A DNA stretch of 40,655 nucleotides from Planktotalea sp. (GTDB taxonomy: Bacteria; Pseudomonadota; Alphaproteobacteria; Rhodobacterales; Rhodobacteraceae): positions 1 through 40,655 of the forward strand of contig NZ_JABBAM010000125.1 of the NCBI RefSeq assembly GCF_018607965.1. The letters run 5' to 3'. Positions 9,021-16,945 of this stretch are shown here, piece by piece. The notes beneath the pieces are model-generated. The model was given only the letters and a program-made list of their open reading frames with translations. It ran no database searches and was not told the DNA's origin. Position numbers and translations under genes: made by a program. Every line of letters begins with the position of its first letter. The first letter of the stretch is position 1.

Positions 9021-10001
9021 ATGTCTGAAACATTTATCTCGAATGCCTTTGTCAGCGAAGCGCTGGATTGTGCGCGTCGTGGGGGCGTTGATATTTCGCG
9101 CCTACTGGAGACAGCGCAGATTGATGCGCCTGGGGGTGGGCAGGTTGCTGGCGATGCATTTGGTCGGCTGTGGCTGGGAATTGCAGAGGCGATGAACGAC
9201 GAGTTTTTTGGCAATGCAGCGCGGCCTATGCGACCGGGTAGTTTCGCGCTGATGGGTCACGCAGTGCGTAGCGCGCCGACGGTTGAGGTCGCTTTGCGCC
9301 GTGCCTTGCGGTTTCTGAGGGTGGCGATTGATGAGCCGTATGGGACGCTAAGTGTGAGTGCTGGCAAAGCGCAGATTACGTTGCATGATACCCAAACGGA
9401 TCGCAGCGCGTTTGCGTATCGCACGTTCTGGGTGATCTTGCATGGGCTGACCTGTTGGTTGGCGCGCGCGCGTATCCCTTTGCATGCGCTGGATTTTACC
9501 TGCCAAGAACCACGTCATGTGGGCGACTATCACCAGTTCTTTGGTGCGCCTGTGACGTTTAAAGCAAAGCAAGGCGCGCTGTCATTTGATGCGCGCTATT
9601 TGCGCCGTCCTGTGGATCGAAGTGAAGCGGCGCTGAAGCGGTTTTTGCGTGCCTCGCCGGGTATTTTTCTGACGGGGTATAAGTATGATGAGGGGGCGTT
9701 GGGTGCAGTTATGGACCTGCTGAAAGCGCGTGATCCTTTGGAGTGGCCAGCGTTCCCCGCGCTTGCGAAAGAGCTGGGAATGAGCACGCCGACTTTGCGA
9801 CGACAGCTTGCGCAGCAAGGGCATAGCTATCGCGGTTTGAAATCTGATTTGCGGCGGGACCGTGCGCAAGGTTTGTTGCGGGACACTAGGTTATCTGTTG
9901 CGGACATTTCGCATTACCTTGGGTACGCTGAACCCAGTGCCTTTTTCCGTGCGTTCAAAGGATGGACGGATCAAACGCCAGATGCGTGGAGGCAGATTTA
10001 G
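9021..10001 (+). CDS. AraC-family transcriptional regulator
   Basis: A 326-residue regulator with a long N-terminal ligand domain of the type found in OruR/ArgR-like AraC proteins (residues about 15-200) and a C-terminal AraC DNA-binding domain (about 235-325). The latter contains LAKELGMSTPTLRRQLAQQG (first HTH) and LSVADISHYLGYAEPSAFFR (second HTH), followed by FKGWTDQTPDAWR. An in-frame GTG at 9006 would add five residues; the ATG at 9021 is the more usual start, with no strong ribosome site for either. It faces away from the thiolase/acyl-CoA dehydrogenase operon and probably regulates it and itself (inference from orientation). Confidence 0.88.
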   Translation: MSETFISNAFVSEALDCARRGGVDISRLLETAQIDAPGGGQVAGDAFGRLWLGIAEAMNDEFFGNAARPMRPGSFALMGHAVRSAPTVEVALRRALRFLRVAIDEPYGTLSVSAGKAQITLHDTQTDRSAFAYRTFWVILHGLTCWLARARIPLHALDFTCQEPRHVGDYHQFFGAPVTFKAKQGALSFDARYLRRPVDRSEAALKRFLRASPGIFLTGYKYDEGALGAVMDLLKARDPLEWPAFPALAKELGMSTPTLRRQLAQQGHSYRGLKSDLRRDRAQGLLRDTRLSVADISHYLGYAEPSAFFRAFKGWTDQTPDAWRQI

Positions 10002-10022
10002 CGACACATCTTGTCGCTTTTA
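10000..10022 (+). terminator. terminator of the AraC-family gene
   Basis: The perfect 7-bp stem AGCGACA / TGTCGCT with a 5-base loop overlaps the stop codon and is followed by TTT, giving a compact intrinsic terminator. Confidence 0.65.
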
Positions 10023-10080
10023 GACCAGAGCATCGCGGCATGGCCTTAGAACCTGTTCCGCAGCGCGTGGGAGAATTGCT

Positions 10081-12486
10081 ATGAAATTGCATTACAGAGT
10101 GGTCGTTATTGGTGGGGGCGTTGTTGGCACCTCGGTTCTATATCACTTGGCCAAAATGGGTTGGTCGGATGTGTGTTTGATCGAACGCTCTGTTCTGACG
10201 GCGGGGTCTTCGTGGCATGCGGCGGGCGGTATTCATGCGCTGAATGCAGACCCTAACATTGCGCAATTGCAGGCCTACACGATTGATCTTTTGAGTGAGA
10301 TTGAAGAGGAAAGTGGGCAGAACATTGGGCTGCACATGACGGGTGGTCTGACGATGGCGGGTACGCCAGATCGTTGGGAATGGCTGCAATCAGCGTATCG
10401 TACGTTCCAATCTATCGGGATTGAAGATTGTCGTTTGGTCAGCGTGGAAGAGGCGGTCGAATTGAATCCGATCATGTCGGGTGAGGGATTGCTTGGCGGC
10501 ATGTGGGCGGATCGTGAGGGGTATGTTGATACCACGGGCACGGTTCACGCCTATGCGGGCGCGGCCAAGAAACGCGGGGCTGAGGTGATTGAGCATAACC
10601 GTGTTCTAGAGTTGAACCAAACGTTAGAAGGCTGGGAGGTTGTGACCGAGAAGGGTACGATTTCTTGCGAGCATGTGGTCAACGCTGCGGGTCTTTGGGC
10701 CAAGCAAGTAGGGCGAATGGCGGGCATTGAATTGCCTGTGTCGCCATTGAACCATCACTACCTTGTGTCTGACACGATCCCGAAATTGGCAGAGCTTGAT
10801 TTCGAAGTACCTATGACGGTGGATCTCGAGGGCTTTACCTACATGCGCCAAGATCAGAAGGGTTTGTTGTTGGGGATTTACGAGGTCGATCACCAACATT
10901 GGATGATGGACGGCGCGCCTTGGGAGTACGGGTTCGAGCTGCAAAAGGAAGACACGGATCGCATTGAAAAAGAGCTGATCATGGGGTTTGAACGCTATCC
11001 TGATTTGCAGAATGTGGGTGTGAAGACGTGGGTGAACGGTGCGTTCACGTTCTCGCCCGATGGGAACCCTTTGGTGGGGCCTGTTCCGGGGAAACGCGGA
11101 TATTGGACGGCTTGCGCTGTCATGGCGGGTTTCTTGCAAGGTGGCGGTGTGGGCAAATCGCTTGCCGAATGGATCATCAACGGTGAACCAGAAGCGGACG
11201 TTTACGGCATGGACGTCTCGCGTTATGGCGTTTGGGCAGAGAACAAACAGTACATCAAGGAAACGACGGGTCAGTTCTATACGCGCCGTTTCGTGATGAC
11301 CTATCCGAACGAGCAATTGCCAGCGGGTCGCCCTTTGAAAATGGCACCTGCCTATAGTGATATGACCGAGGCGGGATGCCAGTGGGGGCAAAGCTGGGAC
11401 CTTGAGGTGCCGCTGTATTTCGGTGGCAAAGGGTTCGAGGAAACGCCATCGCTGAAGCGGTCGAACGCGTTTGGTATCGTCGCAGCAGAGTGCAAAGCGG
11501 TGCGTGAAAACGTGGGTCTGCTCGATATCTCGGGCTTTTCGCGGTTCGAGGTGTCGGGCGAGGGGACAGAGGCGTGGTTGAACACGATTTTTGCGACGAA
11601 ACTGCCCAAAGTGGGTCGTTCGCGTCTGGCTGTTGCGCTGGGCGAGGATGGTCGTTTGAAGGGTGATTTGACGTTGTTCAACTGGGGCGATGGGACGTAT
11701 TGGATCATGGGTAGCTATTATCTGCGCCGTTGGCACATGCGTTGGTTTGATGACCACATGGGCGCGGATGTGCAGGTGCGTGATTTGGGCGATGAGATGT
11801 GTGGTTTTTCGCTGTCAGGTCCGAACGCACGTAGAGTGATTGAAAAGCTGTCTGATGGTCCTGTGGGTGAACTCTCCTTCATGGGTTGTGGCGAATTCGA
11901 TATCGGGATGCTGCGCTGTAAGGTTGGGCGCATGTCGGTGACGGGTGAGTTGGGATATGAAATCCATTGCTGCATGGGTGATCACATTACACTGCGCAAA
12001 ACGCTGCTGGAGGCGGGTGCTGATATCGGGATCAAAGAGATCGGTTTCAACGCGATGATGAGTTTGCGGTTGGAGAAATCTTATGGGGTTTGGTCTGCTG
12101 AGTTTACCCAAGGCTATACGCCCGCGATGACGGCGATGGACCGTTGGATTGATTTCGACAAGCAGGATTTCGTGGGTCGTGATGCAGCGATTGCAGAGCG
12201 TGATGGCAATGGGCCTGCGCAGGTTCAGGTGACGCTGGCCGTGGACGCACAGGGTGCCGATGCAAGCGGATACGAACCGATCTGGCAGAACGGTAAGAAG
12301 GTCGGTTTCGTGACCTCTGGCGGATACGGCCACACGTTGGGCAAATCCTATGCAATGGGTTTGGTTGATGTTGGGAGTGCGTCTGAGGGAACGGATTTAA
12401 GTGTGCATATCGTCAGTGTTGAACGGGCTGCAAAAGTCATTGCGCCCTCGCCCTACGATCCAAAAGGCAAAGCGATGCGTATGTGA
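10081..12486 (+). CDS. FAD-dependent oxidoreductase fused to a GcvT-like domain (dimethylglycine/sarcosine dehydrogenase family)
   Basis: Two-part enzyme of 801 residues. The N-terminal half (about 1-390) is a DAO-type flavoprotein with the dinucleotide motif VVIGGGVVGTSVLYHLA, and WHAAGG with His46, the position that carries covalent FAD in dimethylglycine/sarcosine dehydrogenases. The C-terminal half (about 430-790) is a GcvT-like folate-binding domain, recognisable by VRENVGLLDISGFSRFEV, FSLSGPNAR, TGELGYEIH and GFVTSGGYG. Family members demethylate N-methylated glycines or betaine-derived amines and pass the one-carbon unit to tetrahydrofolate. The exact substrate is not determinable. It stands alone on its strand, 4 bases from the convergent IclR gene, near an uptake system that could supply its substrate. 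Confidence 0.88.
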   Translation: MKLHYRVVVIGGGVVGTSVLYHLAKMGWSDVCLIERSVLTAGSSWHAAGGIHALNADPNIAQLQAYTIDLLSEIEEESGQNIGLHMTGGLTMAGTPDRWEWLQSAYRTFQSIGIEDCRLVSVEEAVELNPIMSGEGLLGGMWADREGYVDTTGTVHAYAGAAKKRGAEVIEHNRVLELNQTLEGWEVVTEKGTISCEHVVNAAGLWAKQVGRMAGIELPVSPLNHHYLVSDTIPKLAELDFEVPMTVDLEGFTYMRQDQKGLLLGIYEVDHQHWMMDGAPWEYGFELQKEDTDRIEKELIMGFERYPDLQNVGVKTWVNGAFTFSPDGNPLVGPVPGKRGYWTACAVMAGFLQGGGVGKSLAEWIINGEPEADVYGMDVSRYGVWAENKQYIKETTGQFYTRRFVMTYPNEQLPAGRPLKMAPAYSDMTEAGCQWGQSWDLEVPLYFGGKGFEETPSLKRSNAFGIVAAECKAVRENVGLLDISGFSRFEVSGEGTEAWLNTIFATKLPKVGRSRLAVALGEDGRLKGDLTLFNWGDGTYWIMGSYYLRRWHMRWFDDHMGADVQVRDLGDEMCGFSLSGPNARRVIEKLSDGPVGELSFMGCGEFDIGMLRCKVGRMSVTGELGYEIHCCMGDHITLRKTLLEAGADIGIKEIGFNAMMSLRLEKSYGVWSAEFTQGYTPAMTAMDRWIDFDKQDFVGRDAAIAERDGNGPAQVQVTLAVDAQGADASGYEPIWQNGKKVGFVTSGGYGHTLGKSYAMGLVDVGSASEGTDLSVHIVSVERAAKVIAPSPYDPKGKAMRM

Positions 12487-12490
12487 CGCT

Positions 12491-13270
12491 TTAGCTTCCG
12501 TGCAGCTCTGACAGTCTTTCAGCGGCGGCTTTAAGAACAGGCAAAAATTGCAGTAGATCAGGGACGGAATGGCGTTGATCGGGTGCATGAACAGAAAGTG
12601 TAGCGATCAAGCGGCCTGTACTGTCGTTCACGGGAACGGCCAAGGCGGTCATGCCAGACATGAATTCCTGATCGTCTTGGGAATAGCCGCGTTCGCGCGT
12701 GTCAGAGAGTTCTTTGCGAAGGGCAGTTGGCGTGGTGATCGTTTGTTCAGTGAGGGGGTTCAAGGGCATGGAACTAAGAACCGCCTCTAACGTGCGTTCG
12801 CGCAGCGTGGAGAGGTACATCTTGCCGCTGGCTGTGCAGTGGAACGGTACTTGTGTGCCGATGGGCAGCTGAATGCGTAGGGGCCATTTGGTTTCGACGC
12901 GATCCAGATAGGTCATGCCTTCGCGATCTGGCGTGGCAAGATTGCAGGTTTCACCGATCTCTTCTGCGACGGCCTTAAGGATCGCAAGACGACCCGTGCG
13001 CAGGCGCTCGGAGGACATTGTGTGTACCGCAATTTGGCGCAGGCGTGGACCGGGGCCGTAGGAACGACCGTCCAGATCACGCTGTAAAAACCCCTTCGCC
13101 TCTGCAGTTTGCAAAAGGCGATGGATTGTTGGTTTGGGAAGTCCCAAAGCGTCTGCAAGCTGCATCGGCTTGAGGGGGATTCCGGCCTTTGCGATCTCTT
13201 CGACCAATAGCAAGAGGCGCAGGTTCGTGGGAATCTGCGTCTCTTGTTCGGATTTGAGGTCGTCGGGCAT
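12491..13270 (-). CDS. IclR-family transcriptional regulator
   Basis: A 259-residue regulator with an N-terminal winged helix (about 15-80; MQLADALGLPKPTIHRLLQT is the recognition part) and a C-terminal IclR effector domain (about 90-255) containing the usual TCNLATPDREGMTYLDRVE and PFHCTASGKMYLS and, further on, GYSQDDQEFMSGMTALAVPV. Such proteins sense aromatic or short organic acids. It lies 6 bases after the TRAP large permease on the same strand and is probably the last gene of the dctQM-iclR transcript, so it likely controls the transporter and perhaps the neighbouring oxidoreductases. Confidence 0.93.
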   Translation of the reverse strand: MPDDLKSEQETQIPTNLRLLLLVEEIAKAGIPLKPMQLADALGLPKPTIHRLLQTAEAKGFLQRDLDGRSYGPGPRLRQIAVHTMSSERLRTGRLAILKAVAEEIGETCNLATPDREGMTYLDRVETKWPLRIQLPIGTQVPFHCTASGKMYLSTLRERTLEAVLSSMPLNPLTEQTITTPTALRKELSDTRERGYSQDDQEFMSGMTALAVPVNDSTGRLIATLSVHAPDQRHSVPDLLQFLPVLKAAAERLSELHGS

Positions 13271-13276
13271 TAACGG

Positions 13277-14635
13277 TTACCTGTTTGGCACGAGGAAGAG
13301 CGCTAGTTCTGGGATCAAAGCGACCATGATCCAAACAGTGATCAGCGCCACTAGGTACATCGTTGAATACCGCAGAAGCCTGAAATACGGAACCCCCGTC
13401 ACACCAGATGCGACATAGAGGTTCAAACCGTAGGGGGGCGTAATAAAGCCAATGGAGGCACCCACAAGGAAGATCACCGCGAAGTGGACGGGATCAACCC
13501 CAACACTTGCCGCGATAGGCGCCAAGATTGGTGCCAGAATGATCGTCACAGGCAGGGATTCCAGAACCATGCCAGCCACGAAAACAATCGCCATCGCTGT
13601 GAACAGAATGGGATAGTATCCACCCATACTGGTGACGAAACCACCGATGACTTCTTGGGCGCCAAGCAGCGATAGAATTTGTTGCATCACAACAGAAACT
13701 GCAATTAGCGGTGCCAAGATACCCGAGATCTGTGCAGAGCGCACAACAACCGATGGGATGTCTTTGAGGCGGAAGCCCTCGACAACGAACATCGAACTGA
13801 TAGAGCGATCCGCGATCGGTGTGTCGGCATCTGTGCCCATCAGTTTGTTCAACGGATAGCTGGTCAAAGCAACGATGATACCAAAGCCAACTGTCACACC
13901 AGCCGCTTCTGTGGGTGAGAATTTACCTGTGTAAATCCCCCACAGAACCAGACCAATCGCGAAGAAGCCGAGCCATGCGCCAATTGCTGTTTTCAAAACA
14001 CGCTTGAACGACAGAGCGATCAAGATGCCCCAGCCGTTGATAGAGCAAACGATGAAGCACGTTGCCATCATGGCGAAGACCATCAACGAACCGGGGACGA
14101 TACCCGCGATGAAGAGTTCCGAGATCGGAAGGTTCATCAAGAAGCCATAAACGATGAAGATGATCGACGGTGGGATAATGATACCCACGGTTCCGCCCGC
14201 CGCAGCAGTCGCTGCCGAGAAGCGTTCGTCATATCCGCCTTTGACCATTTCAGGGTGAAGCATCGAACCGATGGTGGCCGTTGTTGCAGAGTTCGATCCA
14301 GAGATCGCCGCGAACAATCCGCATGCGCCGATGGCTGCCATTGCCAAACCACCACGGATCCAGCCAAGGCAGGAATACGCAAAGTCTGACAATCGTTTGG
14401 CGATCCCTGATTTGTTGATCAGGTCACCCGTCAGAATGAACAGTGGCATGGCAAGCAATGCAAACCCGTCTTTGAAGACGTTCAGCAGTTCGCCGCCCGT
14501 GTTGTCGAGTGTCAAATCGATGACGAAACTACAGCCGACGACCCAATAGAAGATCACCAGCAAAACAGGTGTTCCCATCATGAACAGGAACGTGCAGGCC
14601 AGCGAAATAATCGTAATCCAAGTTGAATCAACCAT
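13277..14635 (-). CDS. dctM: TRAP transporter large permease (DctM family)
   Basis: Membrane subunit that couples sodium-driven uptake to the periplasmic binding protein. The 452-residue protein has many hydrophobic helices and the DctM landmarks MPLFILTGDLINKSG, the AAISGSNSATTATIGSMLHPEM segment, GGTVGIIIPPSIIFIVYG, and the repeat-related FITPPYGLNLYVASG near the end. The ATG overlaps the stop of dctQ as TAATG, indicating coupled translation. Transported substrate is unknown; family members carry organic acids, taurine-like compounds and sugar acids. Confidence 0.94.
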   Translation of the reverse strand: MVDSTWITIISLACTFLFMMGTPVLLVIFYWVVGCSFVIDLTLDNTGGELLNVFKDGFALLAMPLFILTGDLINKSGIAKRLSDFAYSCLGWIRGGLAMAAIGACGLFAAISGSNSATTATIGSMLHPEMVKGGYDERFSAATAAAGGTVGIIIPPSIIFIVYGFLMNLPISELFIAGIVPGSLMVFAMMATCFIVCSINGWGILIALSFKRVLKTAIGAWLGFFAIGLVLWGIYTGKFSPTEAAGVTVGFGIIVALTSYPLNKLMGTDADTPIADRSISSMFVVEGFRLKDIPSVVVRSAQISGILAPLIAVSVVMQQILSLLGAQEVIGGFVTSMGGYYPILFTAMAIVFVAGMVLESLPVTIILAPILAPIAASVGVDPVHFAVIFLVGASIGFITPPYGLNLYVASGVTGVPYFRLLRYSTMYLVALITVWIMVALIPELALFLVPNR

Positions 14636-15480
14636 TATACATCCCCTCCGATAACAGCTTGTTTGATCAGGGGTTCGCCTGATTTGTGTTTGGCGAAGTC
14701 TTCAACCACGTTTTCAAGGGCGCGCGTGGCGAGCAACATGAAACATACGGGCATGGTCACGACGAACCACCAGCGCATGATGTCATCTGTGCCAAGCACG
14801 ATGGCGAAGTTGTCATAGGTGTTGACCGTGCCGCGCGACATGGTTGTCACGAGAATGATGCAGAAGATCAGCCACAGAACGTTGTCGAACGTCAGCCAGA
14901 AGAGCTGGCCTTTAGGGCCGAGCTTGGTGCGGAATTCAGAAAAGCCAAGGTGCGTGCGCAGGCGAATGTTAAACGTTGCGCCGAACCAAGCCATGATCAT
15001 AAAGAGCAGGGGTGGAATGGTCGTTGACCACGGCACCTGCACGGAAAAGACAAAGCGCTGGATCACGCCAATAAAGATGATCGCGGCCATGATGATGTAG
15101 CAATAAATCACGATCGTGCGTTCGGGTGTGCGTTCGAACAGGATCAGGATGATCGGGCCAAAGACGACAAGAAGGGCCAGTGTGCCCGCAGTCAATGTAA
15201 GAAGAAGGTCGTTTATGCCCGGTAAGAATGCAGCAAGCATTCCAAGCAGCAACAAAACAGAGATGATCGGGTGCGTGATCTTTGTGACTGAATACCCAAG
15301 GCGTTCCTCAAGGCGTTCAGCAAAGCGTTCGCGATAATAGAACAAGATCGCACCGATGAGTGTCAGGGGTCCGAAAACGAACCAAGCGGCTTCGGAACGA
15401 TAGGCCTGAACAACTTTGAAATTGATATCGCCACTCAGCGTCGCGCTGACGATTGTGACCATGTCTGACCAGATAGACAT
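14635..15480 (-). CDS. dctQ: TRAP transporter small permease (DctQ family) with an N-terminal extension
   Basis: The DctQ core, an RFVFSVQVPWS segment followed by WFGATFNIRLRTHLGF and two further helices, occupies the second half of this 281-residue protein. DctQ proteins are normally around 160-200 residues, so about the first 120 residues, containing two to three extra hydrophobic helices (for example FVFGPLTLIGAILFYY and ISVLLLLGMLAAFLPGI), are an addition. It is encoded between dctP and dctM, overlapping dctM by one base, so it is the small permease by position as well. The role of the extra helices is unknown. Confidence 0.85.
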   Translation of the reverse strand: MSIWSDMVTIVSATLSGDINFKVVQAYRSEAAWFVFGPLTLIGAILFYYRERFAERLEERLGYSVTKITHPIISVLLLLGMLAAFLPGINDLLLTLTAGTLALLVVFGPIILILFERTPERTIVIYCYIIMAAIIFIGVIQRFVFSVQVPWSTTIPPLLFMIMAWFGATFNIRLRTHLGFSEFRTKLGPKGQLFWLTFDNVLWLIFCIILVTTMSRGTVNTYDNFAIVLGTDDIMRWWFVVTMPVCFMLLATRALENVVEDFAKHKSGEPLIKQAVIGGDV

Positions 15481-15540
15481 CTGGCACCCTCCCCTATGAA
15501 TTACGTGATCCCACTATGCCGCATTTATGCGGTCTGGGAA

Positions 15541-15580
15541 TAAAAAAGCCGGCCCAAAACTCTTTGGACCGGCTCGTTTT
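15541..15580 (-). terminator. intrinsic terminator between dctP and dctQ
   Basis: On the minus strand the stem AGCCGGTCCA / GGGCCGGCT (one G-U pair) with a short loop is followed by TTTTTTA, a textbook intrinsic terminator. It lies directly after dctP. It would allow the binding protein to be made in excess over the permeases, with readthrough supplying dctQM and iclR. Confidence 0.85.
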
Positions 15581-15600
15581 TACTTAAAGCCAGTAAAGAC

Positions 15601-16833
15601 TTATGCTTTCCACCAGCGACGTGGCTCAACGTTCTCAGGAAGCGTATCTTCGTCAATCTCACGAGAGATGTTGTAGATATCCTGGTACGTGTCCTGACCG
15701 CCGGACCATCCGTTAAGACGCTCGCGCCACTCTTCCCACAGCTGTGGTTGGAACTCAGGTGAGCACATCTCTTCCGCTTTACGCTTCTCTTCCTTGGAGA
15801 GGAACGCGTTACGCACGTTGTTCTTCGCGAAGATTGTGTCTGGAAGGATTGGGTCAGAAACACCAACTGTTTTAACCAGCGCAGCTTCGTTCGCTGCCTG
15901 AACGTGTGTCTGTGCCCAGTAAGAGCTTTCCATGACAACGTCCTGCAACTCGCCGGACAGACCGTCAAAGACGCCTGCGTTCATCGCTGTGTGCTCTGTA
16001 CCGCAGAAGAAGTCGAGATATACAGACTGAGACACAACAGGTGCCATGTTCGCGTAAGCAACCGCTGAAGACCATGTCTCCGCACCGTCGATAAGGCCAG
16101 TCTTAAGCGCGTCGAGTGTTTCTTCCCACGCAACTGGAACTGGGTTCAGGTTCATCGCAGTCATGGCGATACGGCCAAGCTGTGTACCTGTTACACGGTT
16201 CTTTGTGCCAGCAAGCTGCTCAACAGATGTGACTGTCTCTTTGTCTTCCCACTTCAAACCCAACTGGATGCCGCGAAGTTCAGCATGTGAGAACAAGAAT
16301 TTCAGACCATGACGCTTTTCATATGGATCACGCAGAAGGCGTTGTGAATCTGGGTGATAAAGGAAGTGATACTGGTCTGCGCGATTACGGAACTGGTATG
16401 CATAGTCCAAAACGTTGAGGTATGGCGCACCACCCGCAGAGTTCTGTGTAGACGCCGCGTAGATATCTACGATGCCCTGCTGACATTTCTCAACGCAAGA
16501 AACCTGACCACAGATCTGGTTGTCGCCGATGAACTCAACACGAATCTCACCGTCGGAGCGTGATTCGAGGTCACGAGCGAATTCCAAAGCGCCAGCGCGC
16601 TCGATCAGAAGGTTGCGTGCGTTAAAGCCAGCCGCACCAAACTTAAGCGTGTGCTTAGGCTCTTTTGCGAAGCGCTTTTCATATGTGGATTCTGCTGCGG
16701 AAGCCAAGTTTGCAAGGCTCATCGCGCCGCCGAAGGCACCTGCAGCCATAAGCGTCGAGCTCATGCCGTACTGACCGGCGACCTTAAACAGGTCCCGACG
16801 TGTTAGGTGATTGATTTTGTTACTTGTGCTCAT
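15601..16833 (-). CDS. dctP: TRAP transporter solute-binding protein (DctP family), Tat-exported
   Basis: Periplasmic binding protein of the TRAP system, 410 residues. The N-terminus carries a twin-arginine signal (LTRRDLFKVAG at about 10-20, hydrophobic stretch, cleavage near NLASAAE at about 47). The mature part follows the DctP fold, with GEIRVEFIGDNQICGQ, ELRGIQLGLKW, the conserved Arg-containing segment GTKNRVTGTQLG, and VAWEETLDALKTGLIDGAE, the usual family core for ligand and hinge. GGGAG seven bases before the ATG fixes the start. First gene of the dctP-(terminator)-dctQ-dctM-iclR unit and divergent from the GMC oxidoreductase, with about 110 bases of shared control region. Confidence 0.94.
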   Translation of the reverse strand: MSTSNKINHLTRRDLFKVAGQYGMSSTLMAAGAFGGAMSLANLASAAESTYEKRFAKEPKHTLKFGAAGFNARNLLIERAGALEFARDLESRSDGEIRVEFIGDNQICGQVSCVEKCQQGIVDIYAASTQNSAGGAPYLNVLDYAYQFRNRADQYHFLYHPDSQRLLRDPYEKRHGLKFLFSHAELRGIQLGLKWEDKETVTSVEQLAGTKNRVTGTQLGRIAMTAMNLNPVPVAWEETLDALKTGLIDGAETWSSAVAYANMAPVVSQSVYLDFFCGTEHTAMNAGVFDGLSGELQDVVMESSYWAQTHVQAANEAALVKTVGVSDPILPDTIFAKNNVRNAFLSKEEKRKAEEMCSPEFQPQLWEEWRERLNGWSGGQDTYQDIYNISREIDEDTLPENVEPRRWWKA

Positions 16834-16945
16834 AGCTATCTCCCGGTTTGCTAATTAATGAGACGTTTTGTTTCAAAAAAAGGCTAGCTTACAAATTGTA
16901 TTCTGCATAGAGTTTTTTTTGACATTGGACGAAAAGGGGCACGTC

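Noticed and set aside
10624-11757. Long open frame antisense to the FAD-GcvT gene.
   Set aside because: It lies wholly inside a strongly recognised coding gene on the other strand, has no family-like sequence and is explained by the base composition of that gene.
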